A DNA stretch of 64,000 nucleotides from Planctomycetota bacterium (GCA_016713175.1 JADJPQ010000012.1:186001-250000), one strand, 5' to 3'; positions 26,121 to 35,670 are shown, counted from the stretch's first letter. A program made the numbers and translations. The notes: generated from the letters alone by a model not told the origin.

Positions 26121-27443
26121 TCAGCGCACGAGTTGTCCGCGGCCAAGGTCCCAGACGATACGGACGTCGTGGCCATGGCTGACGAGGGCCTGGCCTTCGA
26201 AGTGCGGTGCCTCATGTCCTGGAATCGGAAAGAACCGCCGCGCCTGCTCCGGCTTGCCGACTTTGATCCAGTGCAGCGCACCGCCGCCATTGTGCGCCAG
26301 CAGCGAACTGTCGCGCGAGAACCCCAGGGTCACGAGCGGAATGCCCCGGACGACGGCGGCACCGGGCACGTCGCTCCGGGCCACGCTCGCGCCATCGGCA
26401 ACCGCCAGCAACTGGACGACCTCGCCCCAGCCGATCGCCGCGGCCAGCGTCCGACCGTCGGGTGAGAACCGCAAACCGCCGATCGGGTGGTCGAACGAAC
26501 GACCCCAGACGACCGCGCGGGTCGCCGTGCTCCACACGCGCACACCGCCCGCGTAGTCGCCGATCGCCAGACGTTCGCCGTCGTCCGAGAACGTCAGTGC
26601 CGTTCCCGGGCTCTTGGCCGCCGCGGTGGCCTGCCAGCGGCGCTTGTCCTTCAACTCCAGGACCTCGACCCAGAACTCATCCGGACCGGCGCCGCGCTGA
26701 CACTCCATCGCCAGGAACCGCAGGCCGGCATCGAACGCGAAGCGCCCGATCCACTCGGCCGGCGCCTTCATGGACAGCAGCTTCTTGCCGCCGGGCATCG
26801 CGACGACCTCGACCGAGCCCCAGTTGCGCGCAAACGCCAGCGCATCGCCGCGCGGCGACAGCCCGAGCCCGGTGACGCCCATCCCGCCTTCGTCGACCAG
26901 CAGGCCCTTGGGATTCTTGCCGGTCCAGACGCGGACGGTGCCGTCGTGGTTGTTGCCGACCACGAGCGAGTGATCCGGCGTGAAGGCACTGACCGAGGCG
27001 CCCTTGGGCTCCGGCGACGGCGCCGCCGAAATCGCGATCGCATCCCAGGGCAACGGACCCAGCGTGCGATCGCAATCCGCCAGCCGCAGCGATGCCGGCC
27101 CCCAGGCCGGGCCTGCCGGCACGATCACGCCGCCGCGCATCACGTGGTGCGGAAACCAGAGCCACAGTTCGTCCTGTTCACAGACGCGGGCGGTCTCGCC
27201 GGTCGGACCGTCGATCTGGTTGCCCGGATAGTCGCGCAGGTGCAGTTCGCGCAGCTTGCCCTTGCAGATCGGGCAAACGTCGGGAACGGGCATCGACGAG
27301 ACGTGGAGCCGGCCCTTCTCCAGGTCGGCGAGCATCGCCGCGCGCAACGTGGCGTCGGCTGCTTGTGCAGTCAGCGGGACGGCAAGACCAACAGAGGCCG
27401 TAACGATCCACCGAACGAGTTGCAGGACGCGGGCAGTTGTCAT
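26121..27443 (-). CDS. Secreted WD40-like propeller protein
   Basis: A 440-residue protein. A signal peptide (about 1-28, ending LTAQAA) leads to a small region with a CPICKGKL zinc-ribbon-like pair (about 57-64). Repeated WD-type blades follow: TPDHSLVVGNNHDGTVRVWT, LSPRGDALAFARNWGSVEVV, TFSDDGERLAIGDYAGGVRV and RFSPDGRTLAAAIGWGEVVQ. These form a beta-propeller for binding; no enzyme motif is seen. Start ATG 27443 is chosen because it gives the signal peptide. The gene converges with the selenoprotein gene, 11 bases apart. Confidence 0.75.
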   Translation of the reverse strand: MTTARVLQLVRWIVTASVGLAVPLTAQAADATLRAAMLADLEKGRLHVSSMPVPDVCPICKGKLRELHLRDYPGNQIDGPTGETARVCEQDELWLWFPHHVMRGGVIVPAGPAWGPASLRLADCDRTLGPLPWDAIAISAAPSPEPKGASVSAFTPDHSLVVGNNHDGTVRVWTGKNPKGLLVDEGGMGVTGLGLSPRGDALAFARNWGSVEVVAMPGGKKLLSMKAPAEWIGRFAFDAGLRFLAMECQRGAGPDEFWVEVLELKDKRRWQATAAAKSPGTALTFSDDGERLAIGDYAGGVRVWSTATRAVVWGRSFDHPIGGLRFSPDGRTLAAAIGWGEVVQLLAVADGASVARSDVPGAAVVRGIPLVTLGFSRDSSLLAHNGGGALHWIKVGKPEQARRFFPIPGHEAPHFEGQALVSHGHDVRIVWDLGRGQLVR

Positions 27444-27810
27444 GGACAGAGTGGATTCAGCAGCTAGGCCGCCCTTCGCGGCGGGGCAACCCACCCGGGC
27501 AGGTTGCTGCGATCTCGAGCCGCCACTCGGTCTGGGCGGAGGCGCCGAAGCAGAACGTGCAAGCGACGGCACCTGCACTTCTGAGCATCGACGCATCATC
27601 GCGCCCTTCGATCAAACCGCCAACCCCAGCACGCGCGCCAGCGCGCCAGAACGGGGCCGATTCACCGCGATCCGGTCGGACTTGTCGCAGCAACGGCCAC
27701 CAGTACCGTGGACTCGCTGCCCATCCGCCGCGGTCCTGAGCGACACTCCTTGGCGACCTCCGGCGGCAGGGTTGCTCGCTGCCAAACCACGCAGTCGCCA
27801 CGGAAGCACA
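27444..27810. other. Divergent intergenic region, nothing recognised
   Basis: A 367-base gap between the divergent propeller gene and the carboxypeptidase-regulatory-like gene. The open frames through it have poor coding character. It presumably carries both promoters, but I see no convincing operator, repeat or RNA. Confidence 0.4.
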
Positions 27811-29589
27811 ATGACAACCGAGACCAGGGATCCTCGCTGGATCGCAGCCTTCGTCGCGCTCGCCGGCCTCGCGATGTTCGTCGTCCTGGCCGCCTTCGAC
27901 CAAGCCCCCTCGTCCAACGCACCTGTCGTCGCCACGACGCCGTCGAATACAGACAGCCGCGACGCTTCGCTGGAGAATCACCAGCCGCACCGAACCACCC
28001 CTGAGCAAACACACCACACGGAGCCACGAACGCAGCCGGACCGAGCGCAAGTCACCGCTCGCCTGGTCACGAGTTCCGGGGAGCTGATCGCCTTCACCGC
28101 GCTACGAACCAGCGTCAGGTCTGGATTCAGCGCGCGACCGCAGCAACACGATGGCCAAACGGATGCAACCGGGCGCATCACCATCGATGTCGACCCCACA
28201 CAGCAGCCCGGCCCCGAAGTGCGATTCGCGTGCCCCGGCGGGCACTGGTCGACCGCGACGACTTGGCGACGCCTCACCGAGCTGCCGCGTTCCGAGCAAG
28301 GCGAAGTGTTGGTGATCGCTGCACGCCGAGAGCGAACGCTGACCGGCGTCGTCCAGGATGCCCACGGATCGCCGGTGCAAGGCCTCGTGACCTGCTCGGA
28401 TTCCGAGGCTCCGTGCGATGCCGGCGGCCGCTTCGAGATGCTGGTCCCGGCCGACAGGTGGGTGCAGGTCACCGTGACCGCGAAGGGGCTGCGAACGGAA
28501 ACGGCGGAAGTGGCGCCAGGCTCCTCGACGATTCACATCGCGTTGGTGATGGATGGGCCTACACGCGAAGTGGCGGGACGCATCGTCGACCCCGCCGATC
28601 GACCCATTGCAGACGTGCTCGTCAAAGCCGGCGAGAACTCGGCCCCCTGCTGGTCCGGCTCGGACGGCATGTTCCGCCTGGAGGTGGACCAGAGTGCCGA
28701 GCACCTGCTCTGCATGAACGATCAACGGCCCATGGCCGTGATCGCGCTGTCGAAAGAGGCCTTCTATCGCGTCGTCATGCCTGACGGCAGAACGCTCCGA
28801 GGAGTGGTCGTTGCGACGGACAACACGCCCATCGGCGCTGCCCGCGTGACCCATGTCGGCGGCAGCGACGTGCGGCAAACGGCGACCGATGGATCAGGAC
28901 GCTTCGAAATCCACGGCGCAGGACCAGGGCAAGGTGCACTCTCGATCTGGGCGCCGGGGCACGTCCCCCATCGGCAGTCCTGCGGGCCTGACGAAACCGA
29001 GTTCGCAGTCACACTGAGATCGGGGATGAAAGTCGTCGGCATGGTCCAAGACGACCAAGGCCGTCCGGTGTCAGGGGCCTTCATCCAGGCATTCCGTAGC
29101 CGGACCTTGGAGGGCGCGAGTCCTGGCCTCTACCAAGGGAAGGCCGTGACTTCCGACCGAACTGGCATGTTCGTGCTCACCGCTTCCCATGACCCCGTCG
29201 TCGTCGAGGTGTCGGCGGAGAACCACCAGACCGGCAGATTCGTGATGGCGACGGAAACCAAAGAACCGCAACTGGCCAAAGTGAGCCGTGGCGCAGTGCT
29301 GCGCGGGAGGGTTGTCGATGCCACGACCGGGGCGCCGGTCCGGAGCTTCCATCTGCGGCTGGTCTCGCCCAGCGACGTCTCCCTGCCCGTCCTCACCGGC
29401 TATCCATCGATCTGGGCAGACGAGGGGCTCTGGCTCTCGACCGAAGATGGCACTTGGACCCTGGGCGGAAGTTTCGCCGCTGGTGAAGCCGTCGGCATCG
29501 AGGTCAGCGGCCCCGGGATACTGGGCCTGGCGAGCGCGGATTGTGTCGCCGGCGGCCCACCGGCCCTGCTCGAGACCCGGTGCCCCTGA
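27811..29589 (+). CDS. Membrane-anchored protein with carboxypeptidase-regulatory-like beta domains
   Basis: A 592-residue protein with an N-terminal membrane anchor (about 10-30, WIAAFVALAGLAMFVVLAAF) and a Thr/Pro/His-rich linker. A string of beta-sandwich domains of the carboxypeptidase regulatory-like type follows: LTGVVQDAHGSPVQGLVTCS, VAGRIVDPADRPIADVLVKA, LRGVVVATDNTPIGAARVTH, VVGMVQDDQGRPVSGAFIQA and LRGRVVDATTGAPVRSFHLR. Such domains are common in large surface proteins. Base use is slightly less GC-biased than its neighbours. The longer upstream frame from 27256 overlaps the divergent gene and is rejected. Confidence 0.75.
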   Translation: MTTETRDPRWIAAFVALAGLAMFVVLAAFDQAPSSNAPVVATTPSNTDSRDASLENHQPHRTTPEQTHHTEPRTQPDRAQVTARLVTSSGELIAFTALRTSVRSGFSARPQQHDGQTDATGRITIDVDPTQQPGPEVRFACPGGHWSTATTWRRLTELPRSEQGEVLVIAARRERTLTGVVQDAHGSPVQGLVTCSDSEAPCDAGGRFEMLVPADRWVQVTVTAKGLRTETAEVAPGSSTIHIALVMDGPTREVAGRIVDPADRPIADVLVKAGENSAPCWSGSDGMFRLEVDQSAEHLLCMNDQRPMAVIALSKEAFYRVVMPDGRTLRGVVVATDNTPIGAARVTHVGGSDVRQTATDGSGRFEIHGAGPGQGALSIWAPGHVPHRQSCGPDETEFAVTLRSGMKVVGMVQDDQGRPVSGAFIQAFRSRTLEGASPGLYQGKAVTSDRTGMFVLTASHDPVVVEVSAENHQTGRFVMATETKEPQLAKVSRGAVLRGRVVDATTGAPVRSFHLRLVSPSDVSLPVLTGYPSIWADEGLWLSTEDGTWTLGGSFAAGEAVGIEVSGPGILGLASADCVAGGPPALLETRCP

Positions 29590-29658
29590 ACGCGAGGCGA
29601 CGGTCGGCATGCCGACAGTGCCGCGTCCATAGGTCCTCTGCCCGGACCCAACGCACCA

Positions 29659-29680
29659 TTAGATACTACAAGGTATCTAA
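29659..29680. promoter_or_regulatory. Perfect palindrome upstream of lipA, probable operator
   Basis: The arms TTAGATAC (29659-29666) and GTATCTAA (29673-29680) flank the spacer TACAAG, 50 bases before the lipA start. It is an AT-rich island in a GC-rich gap. The symmetry, length and position fit a dimeric repressor site, for example of Rrf2 type given the Fe-S enzyme downstream. The regulator itself is inference. A second, spacer-free palindrome GTCGGCATGCCGAC lies at 29603-29616, just after the upstream stop, and may help end transcription. Confidence 0.6.
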
Positions 29681-29730
29681 CTAGACGACCCCACCCCACC
29701 CTCCCTATCTTCCCGCCTCCCGCGACCCCC

Positions 29731-30687
29731 ATGTCGATCCTGCACGGTCAACGCATCACCCCCGGTCCCAAGCCGGACTGGCTCAAGGTGCCGATCCCGT
29801 CGGGCCCGACCGTCGCCCACCTCGAACAGGTCCTGCGCGACCGCAACCTGCACACCGTCTGCGAGGAAGCCCGCTGCCCCAACCAGGGCGAATGCTGGGC
29901 GTCGGGCACCGCGACCTTCATGGTGCTGGGCGACACCTGCACCCGCGGCTGCCGGTTCTGCGCGGTCAAGACCCACGCCCAGGGCAACCCGGTCGACCCG
30001 GACGAGCCCGAGAAGGTCGCCGAGGCCTGCGCCGCGATGCGGCTGCGCTACATCGTGCTGACGATGGTCGACCGCGACGACCTGCCCGACGGCGGCGCCG
30101 CTCACGTCGCCGCGACGATCGCGGCGATCAAGCGCCGCGATCCCGAGATGCTGGTCGAAGCGCTGGTCGGCGACTTCCAGGGCCACGACGATCAGATCGC
30201 CGGCGTGCTCGCAGGCAAGCCAGACGTGTTCGCGCACAACGTCGAGACCGTGCTGCGGCTGACGCCGCGCGTTCGCGACCATCGCTGCAGCTATGTCCGT
30301 TCGCTGCAGGTGCTGGCCAAGGCCAAGGTCATCACCCCGGGCATCGTCACCAAGTCGTCGGTGATGCTCGGCCTCGGCGAGAGCGAACGTGAGGTCGAAC
30401 AGTGCATGGACGACCTGCGTGAGCACGGCGTCGACGTCGTGACGCTCGGCCAGTACCTGCGCCCGACCATGAAGCACCTGCCGGTGCGCGAACACGTGAC
30501 GCCGGCCCGTTTCGCCGCCCTGGAGCAGCGCGCGCTGCAGAAGGGCTTCCTGTACGTCGCCTCCGGCCCGCTGGTCCGCAGCAGCTACAAGGCGGCCGAG
30601 TTCTACCTCGCCGGCATGGTGCGCCAGCGCCGCGAACTCGCGACGGCACGCGCCACGGCCACGGCACCTGGCAAGGACCAACCATGA
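29731..30687 (+). CDS. lipA: Lipoyl synthase
   Basis: A 318-residue radical SAM enzyme that inserts two sulfurs into protein-bound octanoyl groups. Both iron-sulfur clusters are visible: the auxiliary CEEARCPNQGECW and the radical SAM CTRGCRFC. Family stretches include DGGAAHVAATIAAIK, FAHNVETVLRLTPRVRD, MLGLGESEREVEQCMDDLRE and LTLGQYLRP-like VTLGQYLRPTMKHLPV. Its stop overlaps the E1 alpha start (ATGA at 30684), so it is co-translated with the complex it modifies. Confidence 0.96.
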   Translation: MSILHGQRITPGPKPDWLKVPIPSGPTVAHLEQVLRDRNLHTVCEEARCPNQGECWASGTATFMVLGDTCTRGCRFCAVKTHAQGNPVDPDEPEKVAEACAAMRLRYIVLTMVDRDDLPDGGAAHVAATIAAIKRRDPEMLVEALVGDFQGHDDQIAGVLAGKPDVFAHNVETVLRLTPRVRDHRCSYVRSLQVLAKAKVITPGIVTKSSVMLGLGESEREVEQCMDDLREHGVDVVTLGQYLRPTMKHLPVREHVTPARFAALEQRALQKGFLYVASGPLVRSSYKAAEFYLAGMVRQRRELATARATATAPGKDQP

Positions 30688-31796
30688 CTTCCGAACTGGT
30701 CACGATCATCGAGCAGGACGGCAAGGCCCAGAAGGGCAAGGATCCGGCGCTGCCCGCCGCCGAACTGCAGCGTCTCTACCGGCTGATGGTGACGACCCGC
30801 GTGATGGACGATCGCGGACTGGCGATGCAACGCCAGGGCCGCATCGGCTTCTATCTGCAATCGACCGGCCAGGAAGGCTCTCACCTCGGCGCCGCCTACG
30901 CGCTGAAGGCCAGCGACTGGTTGTTCCCGGCCTACCGCCAACCCGGCATCCTGCTGCTGCGCGGCATCGATCCCGAACAGATCGTCAGTGAGTGGATCGG
31001 CAACGACGGCGACACCAGCAAGGGGCGCCAGATGCCGGTGCACTACAGCTTCCGCCAGGCCAACTTCGTCAGCATCAGTTCGCCGATCGGCACGCAGCTG
31101 AGCCAGGCCGCCGGCGCCGGCATGGCGGCGCGGATCCGCGGCGACGACACCGTGTTCATGACCTTCTGCGGCGACGGCGGCACCAGCAGCAACGACTTCC
31201 ACTGCGGCCTCAACTTCGCCGCCGTCTACAAGGCGCCGGTCGTGTTCGTCGTCGAAAACAACGGTTGGGCGATCTCGGTGCCGTGCAGCAAGCAGACCGC
31301 CAGCGAATCGATGGCGATCAAGGCCCAGGCGTATGGCATGCCCGGCGTCCGCGTCGACGGCAACGACGTGCTGGCCGTCTACCGCGTCTGCAAGGAAGCG
31401 GTCGAGCGCGCCCGTCGCGGCGACGGCCCGACGCTGGTCGAATCGGTCACCTACCGGATGGCCTCGCACAGCAGTTCCGACGACGCCGCGCGTTACCGCG
31501 ACGCCAAGGAATACGAAGCGTGGAAGAAGAAGGACCCGATCGCGCGCTTCCAGCTCTATCTGCAGCAGAAGAAGTTGTGGACCGAGCAGTTCGAGACCGA
31601 GGTCGTCGAGGGCGCCAAGGCGGCGATCCAGGACGCGGTCAAGAAGGCCGAAGCGCGCAGCAACCCCGCCGTCGGCACGCTGTTCGACGACGTCTACATG
31701 AACCTGACGCCGCAGCTGAAGGAACAGAAGGCCGAGCTGCTCGACCTGGTGCAGAAGGGTGGCGTCGGCGCCGACATCGGCGCGTTCCCGCTGTGA
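30684..31796 (+). CDS. 2-oxo acid dehydrogenase E1 alpha subunit
   Basis: A 370-residue thiamine-diphosphate subunit. The ThDP motif is GDGGTSSNDFHCGLNFAAVY to VVENN. The stretches FPAYRQPGILLLRG, GRQMPVHYSFRQ and SHSSSDDAARYRD are closer to branched-chain 2-oxo acid dehydrogenase E1 alpha than to classic pyruvate E1 alpha. The substrate cannot be fixed from sequence. It would decarboxylate a 2-oxo acid and pass the acyl group to the E2 lipoyl domain. E1 beta follows 51 bases downstream. It ends in the same GAFPL tail as the second E1 alpha. Confidence 0.92.
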   Translation: MTSELVTIIEQDGKAQKGKDPALPAAELQRLYRLMVTTRVMDDRGLAMQRQGRIGFYLQSTGQEGSHLGAAYALKASDWLFPAYRQPGILLLRGIDPEQIVSEWIGNDGDTSKGRQMPVHYSFRQANFVSISSPIGTQLSQAAGAGMAARIRGDDTVFMTFCGDGGTSSNDFHCGLNFAAVYKAPVVFVVENNGWAISVPCSKQTASESMAIKAQAYGMPGVRVDGNDVLAVYRVCKEAVERARRGDGPTLVESVTYRMASHSSSDDAARYRDAKEYEAWKKKDPIARFQLYLQQKKLWTEQFETEVVEGAKAAIQDAVKKAEARSNPAVGTLFDDVYMNLTPQLKEQKAELLDLVQKGGVGADIGAFPL

Positions 31797-31847
31797 CCTG
31801 TCCCTGATTCCGAGCCACTGATTTTCGAGCTGACGAAGAGAACGACC

Positions 31848-32864
31848 ATGACTGCGACCGAGACCAAGACCCAGGAAGCGCGGCCCGGCTTCAAGGTGAT
31901 GACGCTGCTCGAGGCGATCACCGACGCGATGCGCACCGAGATGCGCAATGACGACCGCGTCGTCGTGTTCGGCGAGGACGTCGGCAAGAAGGGCGGTGTG
32001 TTCGGCGCCACCTTGGGCCTGCAGGACGAGTTCGGCGAACAGCGCTGCTTCGACACGCCGTTGTCCGAATGCGGCATCATCGGCGCCGGCGTCGGCATGG
32101 CCCTCTACGGCATGCGCCCGATCGCCGAGATCCAGTTCCTCGACTTCATCTATCCGGCCTTCGACCAGATCGTCAGCGAAGCCGCGAAGATGCGCTACCG
32201 CAGCGGCGGCGAGTACACCTGCCCGATGGTGATCCGGTCGCCATACGGCGGCGGCATCCGCGGCGGCCACTACCACAGCCAGTCGGCGGAGGCCTACTTC
32301 TGCCACACGCCCGGCCTGAAGGTCGTGATCCCGAGCACGCCGGCCGACGCCAAAGGCCTGCTGATCGCATCGATCCGCGACGAGGATCCGGTGATGTTCC
32401 TCGAGCCCAAGCGCATCTACCGCCACGGCAAGGGCGAAGTGCCGCTCGGCGAGCACGTCGTGCCGCTCGGCAAGGGCCGCATCGCGCGCGAGGGCAAGGA
32501 CGTGACGATCCTGTGCTACGGCGCGATGGTGCATGTGTGCGAACAGGCGGCCGAAGAGGCCGAGAAGGCCGGTCGCAGCGTCGAGATCGTCGACCTGCGC
32601 ACGCTGGTGCCACTGGACGAGCAGATCGTGCTCGAATCGGTCAAGAAGACCGGCCGCGCGGTCGTCGTCTACGAGGCGCCCAAGACCTGCGGCTACGGCG
32701 CCGAACTGTCGGCGCTGATCGCCGAGAAGTGCATCGAGCACCTCGAAGGCCCGGTGGTCCGCGTCGCCGGCTTCGACACGCCGTTCCCGTACACGCTCGA
32801 GCCGTTGTACATGCCCGACGTCAAGCGTGTGCTGGCCGGCATCGAGAAGACGTTCGTCTGGTAG
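31848..32864 (+). CDS. 2-oxo acid dehydrogenase E1 beta subunit
   Basis: A 338-residue protein, the usual length. Hallmarks are FGEDVGKKGGVFGAT, FDTPLSECGIIGAGVGMALY, EIQFLDFIYPAFDQIVSEAA and RSPYGGGIRGGHYHSQSAEA. The GHYHSQS-EAYFCHTPGLKVV stretch is characteristic of branched-chain complexes. The C-terminal swivel domain (EIVDLRTLVPLDEQIVLESV) is present. It pairs with one or both E1 alpha proteins encoded on either side. Confidence 0.94.
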   Translation: MTATETKTQEARPGFKVMTLLEAITDAMRTEMRNDDRVVVFGEDVGKKGGVFGATLGLQDEFGEQRCFDTPLSECGIIGAGVGMALYGMRPIAEIQFLDFIYPAFDQIVSEAAKMRYRSGGEYTCPMVIRSPYGGGIRGGHYHSQSAEAYFCHTPGLKVVIPSTPADAKGLLIASIRDEDPVMFLEPKRIYRHGKGEVPLGEHVVPLGKGRIAREGKDVTILCYGAMVHVCEQAAEEAEKAGRSVEIVDLRTLVPLDEQIVLESVKKTGRAVVVYEAPKTCGYGAELSALIAEKCIEHLEGPVVRVAGFDTPFPYTLEPLYMPDVKRVLAGIEKTFVW

Positions 32865-32941
32865 TTCGCGAACGACCCACCCGACACGGCACGCCGACCG
32901 CGCGCGCCGCCAAACCCCGCATTCACGACTCAGGAGATCCC

Positions 32942-34303
32942 ATGGCGACCAAGGAATTCAAACTGCCCGACATCGGCGAAGGCATCGCCGAAGGCGAGAT
33001 CGTCAGCTGGAAGGTCAAGCCCGGCCAGCAGGTCAAGGAAGAGGACGAGTTCGTCGAGGTGATGACCGACAAGGCGACGGTGACGATCACGGTGCCGTAC
33101 TCGGGCGTCATCGCCGAACTGCGGTGCAAGGAAGGCGACGTCGTGCCGGTCGGCTCGGTGATCGCGGTGATCGATGCCGGCGCCGCCGGTGGCGCGGCTC
33201 CGGCACCCGCCGCTGCCGCCCCGGCGCCCAAGGCCGCACCCGCGCCGACGCCGGCGCCCAAGCCGGTCGCCGCCGCACCTGCGCCCACGCCGGCCAAGCC
33301 GGTGGTCGTGCCGACGGTCGCACCGGCCCCCGCGGCCGTGCCTGCCGCCGCCGCCAGGCCGTTCGTGCAGAGCTCGCCGGGCAAGGTGCTCGCCGCCCCG
33401 GCGACCCGCCGCCGCGCCCGTGAACTCGGCATCGACCTCGGCGCCGTCACCGCCACCGGCCCGCGTGGTCGGATCACCAACGACGACCTCGCGGCCTTCG
33501 CCGGCACCGACACGGCCGCCGCACCAGCAGCAGCGAAGACCGCCGCCGCCTCGACGGGCGCCCGGGCGTTCGCGCCGATCAGCATCGCGCCGGCCCCCGC
33601 CGGCCGCAGCGAAGAGCGCGTGCCGTTCCGGGGTCTGCGCCGCAAGATCGCCGAGGCGATGACGCGGTCGAAGTTCACCGCCACGCACTTCACCTACGTC
33701 GACGACATCGACGTCAGCGACCTGGTCAAGATCCGCAGCGACGCCAAGGCGGCGTTTGCCGACCAGGGCGTCAACATCACCTACCTGCCGTTCATCATGA
33801 AGGCGATCGTCGCGGCGATGCGGCAGTTCCCGATGATGAACAGCTCGCTCGACGAGGCGAGCAACGAACTGGTGATCAAGAAGTACTTCAACTTCGGCAT
33901 CGCCACCGACACCGACAACGGCCTGATCGTGCCGGTGGTCAAGGACGTCGATCGCAAGTCGGTCCGCGACCTGGCCAAGGACATCCAGGATCTGGCGGCG
34001 CGCACGCGCGATGGCAAGGTGTCGGTCGACGATCTGACCGGCGGCACGTTCACGATCACCAACGCCGGCAACATCGGCGGGCTGTTCGCGACGCCGGTCA
34101 TCAACTTCCCCGAAGTCGCGATCCTCGGTGTGCACGCGATCAAGGACACGCCGGTGATCAAGAACGGCGCGATCGTCGCCGGCAAGAAGATGTACCTGTC
34201 AGTGTCGATCGATCACCGGATCGTCGACGGCGCCACCGGCGCGCGCTGGATGAACGTCGTCAAGGAACACCTCGAGCAGCCGTGGCGGCTGCTGTTGGCG
34301 TGA
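32942..34303 (+). CDS. 2-oxo acid dehydrogenase E2 (dihydrolipoamide acyltransferase)
   Basis: A 453-residue protein in classical order. The lipoyl domain (about 1-80) has its lipoyl Lys in FVEVMTDKATVTI. An Ala/Pro linker leads to a peripheral-subunit-binding domain (VLAAPATRRRARELGIDLGA), a second linker, and the acyltransferase core with the catalytic SVSIDHRIVDGATGARWM (HxxxDG). There is one lipoyl domain. E3 (lpd) is not in the window. An RBS-like AGGAG lies before the ATG at 32942. Confidence 0.94.
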   Translation: MATKEFKLPDIGEGIAEGEIVSWKVKPGQQVKEEDEFVEVMTDKATVTITVPYSGVIAELRCKEGDVVPVGSVIAVIDAGAAGGAAPAPAAAAPAPKAAPAPTPAPKPVAAAPAPTPAKPVVVPTVAPAPAAVPAAAARPFVQSSPGKVLAAPATRRRARELGIDLGAVTATGPRGRITNDDLAAFAGTDTAAAPAAAKTAAASTGARAFAPISIAPAPAGRSEERVPFRGLRRKIAEAMTRSKFTATHFTYVDDIDVSDLVKIRSDAKAAFADQGVNITYLPFIMKAIVAAMRQFPMMNSSLDEASNELVIKKYFNFGIATDTDNGLIVPVVKDVDRKSVRDLAKDIQDLAARTRDGKVSVDDLTGGTFTITNAGNIGGLFATPVINFPEVAILGVHAIKDTPVIKNGAIVAGKKMYLSVSIDHRIVDGATGARWMNVVKEHLEQPWRLLLA

Positions 34304-34305
34304 AG

Positions 34306-35541
34306 ATGACCGCGCGCAGCAAGCCGAAGAAGAAGCCGGTGGCCAGACCCGCAGCCAAAGCGCCGGCGCGACCGGCGCCAAAGCCAGCGAAGCGCGCACC
34401 GGCGCCCGGCCCCAAAGCCGTGCCGACGGAGACCGCACCGACCGGCACCGTGTTCTTCGTGCTCGAAGACGACGGCACGGTCGCCCGCGGCAAGGATCCC
34501 AACCTGCCGCGCGACGTGCTGTTGTTCCTGTACGAACAGATGGTCCAGGTCCGCGAGTTCGATCGCCGGATGCTGATGCTGCAACGGCAAGGCCGCATCG
34601 GCTTCTACGGGCCGATCCTCGGCCAGGAAGCCGCGACTGTCGGCAGCGTCGCCGCCCTCGAGGCCCGCGACTGGATCTTCCCGGCGCTGCGCGAAGGCGC
34701 CGCCGCGATGATGCGCGGTCTGTCCTTGACGACCGCGATCTCGCAGCTGATCGGCAACGAACTCGACCGCTGCAAGGGCCGGCAGATGCCGTGCCACTAC
34801 ACGTTCAAGGAAGGCAATTACTACGGCATGTCGTCGGTGATCGGCACGCAGATCAGCCACGCCGTCGGCGCAGCGATGGCGGCCAGGATCCGCGGCGATG
34901 ATGTCGTCGTGCTCGGCTACATGGGCGATGGCGCCACGTCGGCCAACGACTTCCACTGCGGCATGAACTTCGCCGCGGTCTACCGTTCGCCGTGCGTGCT
35001 GTTCTGCCAGAACAACCAGTGGGCGATCTCGGTGCCGTGCAGCAAGCAGAGCGTGTCGGAAACGATCGCGCAGAAGGGCATCGCCTATGGCATGCCGTTC
35101 GTGCGGGTCGACGGCAACGATGTGCTGGCGGTGTATGCCGCGACGCGCGATGCGGTGGCGCGGGCGCGGGCTGGCGATGGGCCGACGTTCATCGAAGCGG
35201 TCACGTATCGGCGGCTGGGACACTCGAGCTCGGATGATCCGAGCAAGTACCGCGATGAGGCCGAGGTCAAGGCCTGGGAACGGAAGGACCCGGTCGATCG
35301 CTTCCGCCGCTATCTGACCGCGCGCTCGCTGTGGAACGAGGCCGCGGAGACGGCGCTGAAGGAACGGATCGCCAAGGCGGTCAACGACGCGATCGCTGCC
35401 GCCGAGGCGGTTGGTCCACCGGCCGATGAGACGTTGATCACGGACGTGTTCGCGCAGGTGACGCCGCAGCTGCGAGAACAGCTCGCCGACGCGATGGCGG
35501 TGGCCGGCAAGCGGGTCAACGATGGCGCGTTCCCGCTGTAG
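34306..35541 (+). CDS. Second E1 alpha-type subunit with Lys/Ala/Pro-rich N-terminal extension
   Basis: A 411-residue paralogue of the E1 alpha at 30684. The ThDP motif is GDGATSANDFHCGMNFAAVY to FCQNN. Much is identical, for example WAISVPCSKQ and VRVDGNDVLAVY. It differs by an N-terminal extension of about 50 residues (KPKKKPVARPAAKAPARPAP) that looks disordered and basic. It starts two bases after the E2 stop. No second E1 beta gene is present, so it may share the single E1 beta and give the complex a second substrate range. The ATG at 34306 is preferred over the frame's earlier start inside the E2 gene. Confidence 0.88.
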   Translation: MTARSKPKKKPVARPAAKAPARPAPKPAKRAPAPGPKAVPTETAPTGTVFFVLEDDGTVARGKDPNLPRDVLLFLYEQMVQVREFDRRMLMLQRQGRIGFYGPILGQEAATVGSVAALEARDWIFPALREGAAAMMRGLSLTTAISQLIGNELDRCKGRQMPCHYTFKEGNYYGMSSVIGTQISHAVGAAMAARIRGDDVVVLGYMGDGATSANDFHCGMNFAAVYRSPCVLFCQNNQWAISVPCSKQSVSETIAQKGIAYGMPFVRVDGNDVLAVYAATRDAVARARAGDGPTFIEAVTYRRLGHSSSDDPSKYRDEAEVKAWERKDPVDRFRRYLTARSLWNEAAETALKERIAKAVNDAIAAAEAVGPPADETLITDVFAQVTPQLREQLADAMAVAGKRVNDGAFPL

Positions 35542-35560
35542 CCGGAACGTGGCTCTGCTA

Positions 35561-35585
35561 CGGACGCGCTCACGGACTACGTCCG
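35561..35585 (+). terminator. Possible hairpin after the dehydrogenase operon
   Basis: CGGACG (35561-35566) pairs with CGTCCG (35580-35585) across a 13-base loop, 20 bases after the last stop of the operon and ahead of the converging YedE gene. There is no U tract, so this is weak. Confidence 0.3.
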
Positions 35586-35670
35586 GGGTCACTACTTCCA
35601 TACCGGCGGCACCGGGCGAACACGCGGCGGGCAAGAGGTCCAGTGAACGTGTGGACGCAGTGGGTCGGGC

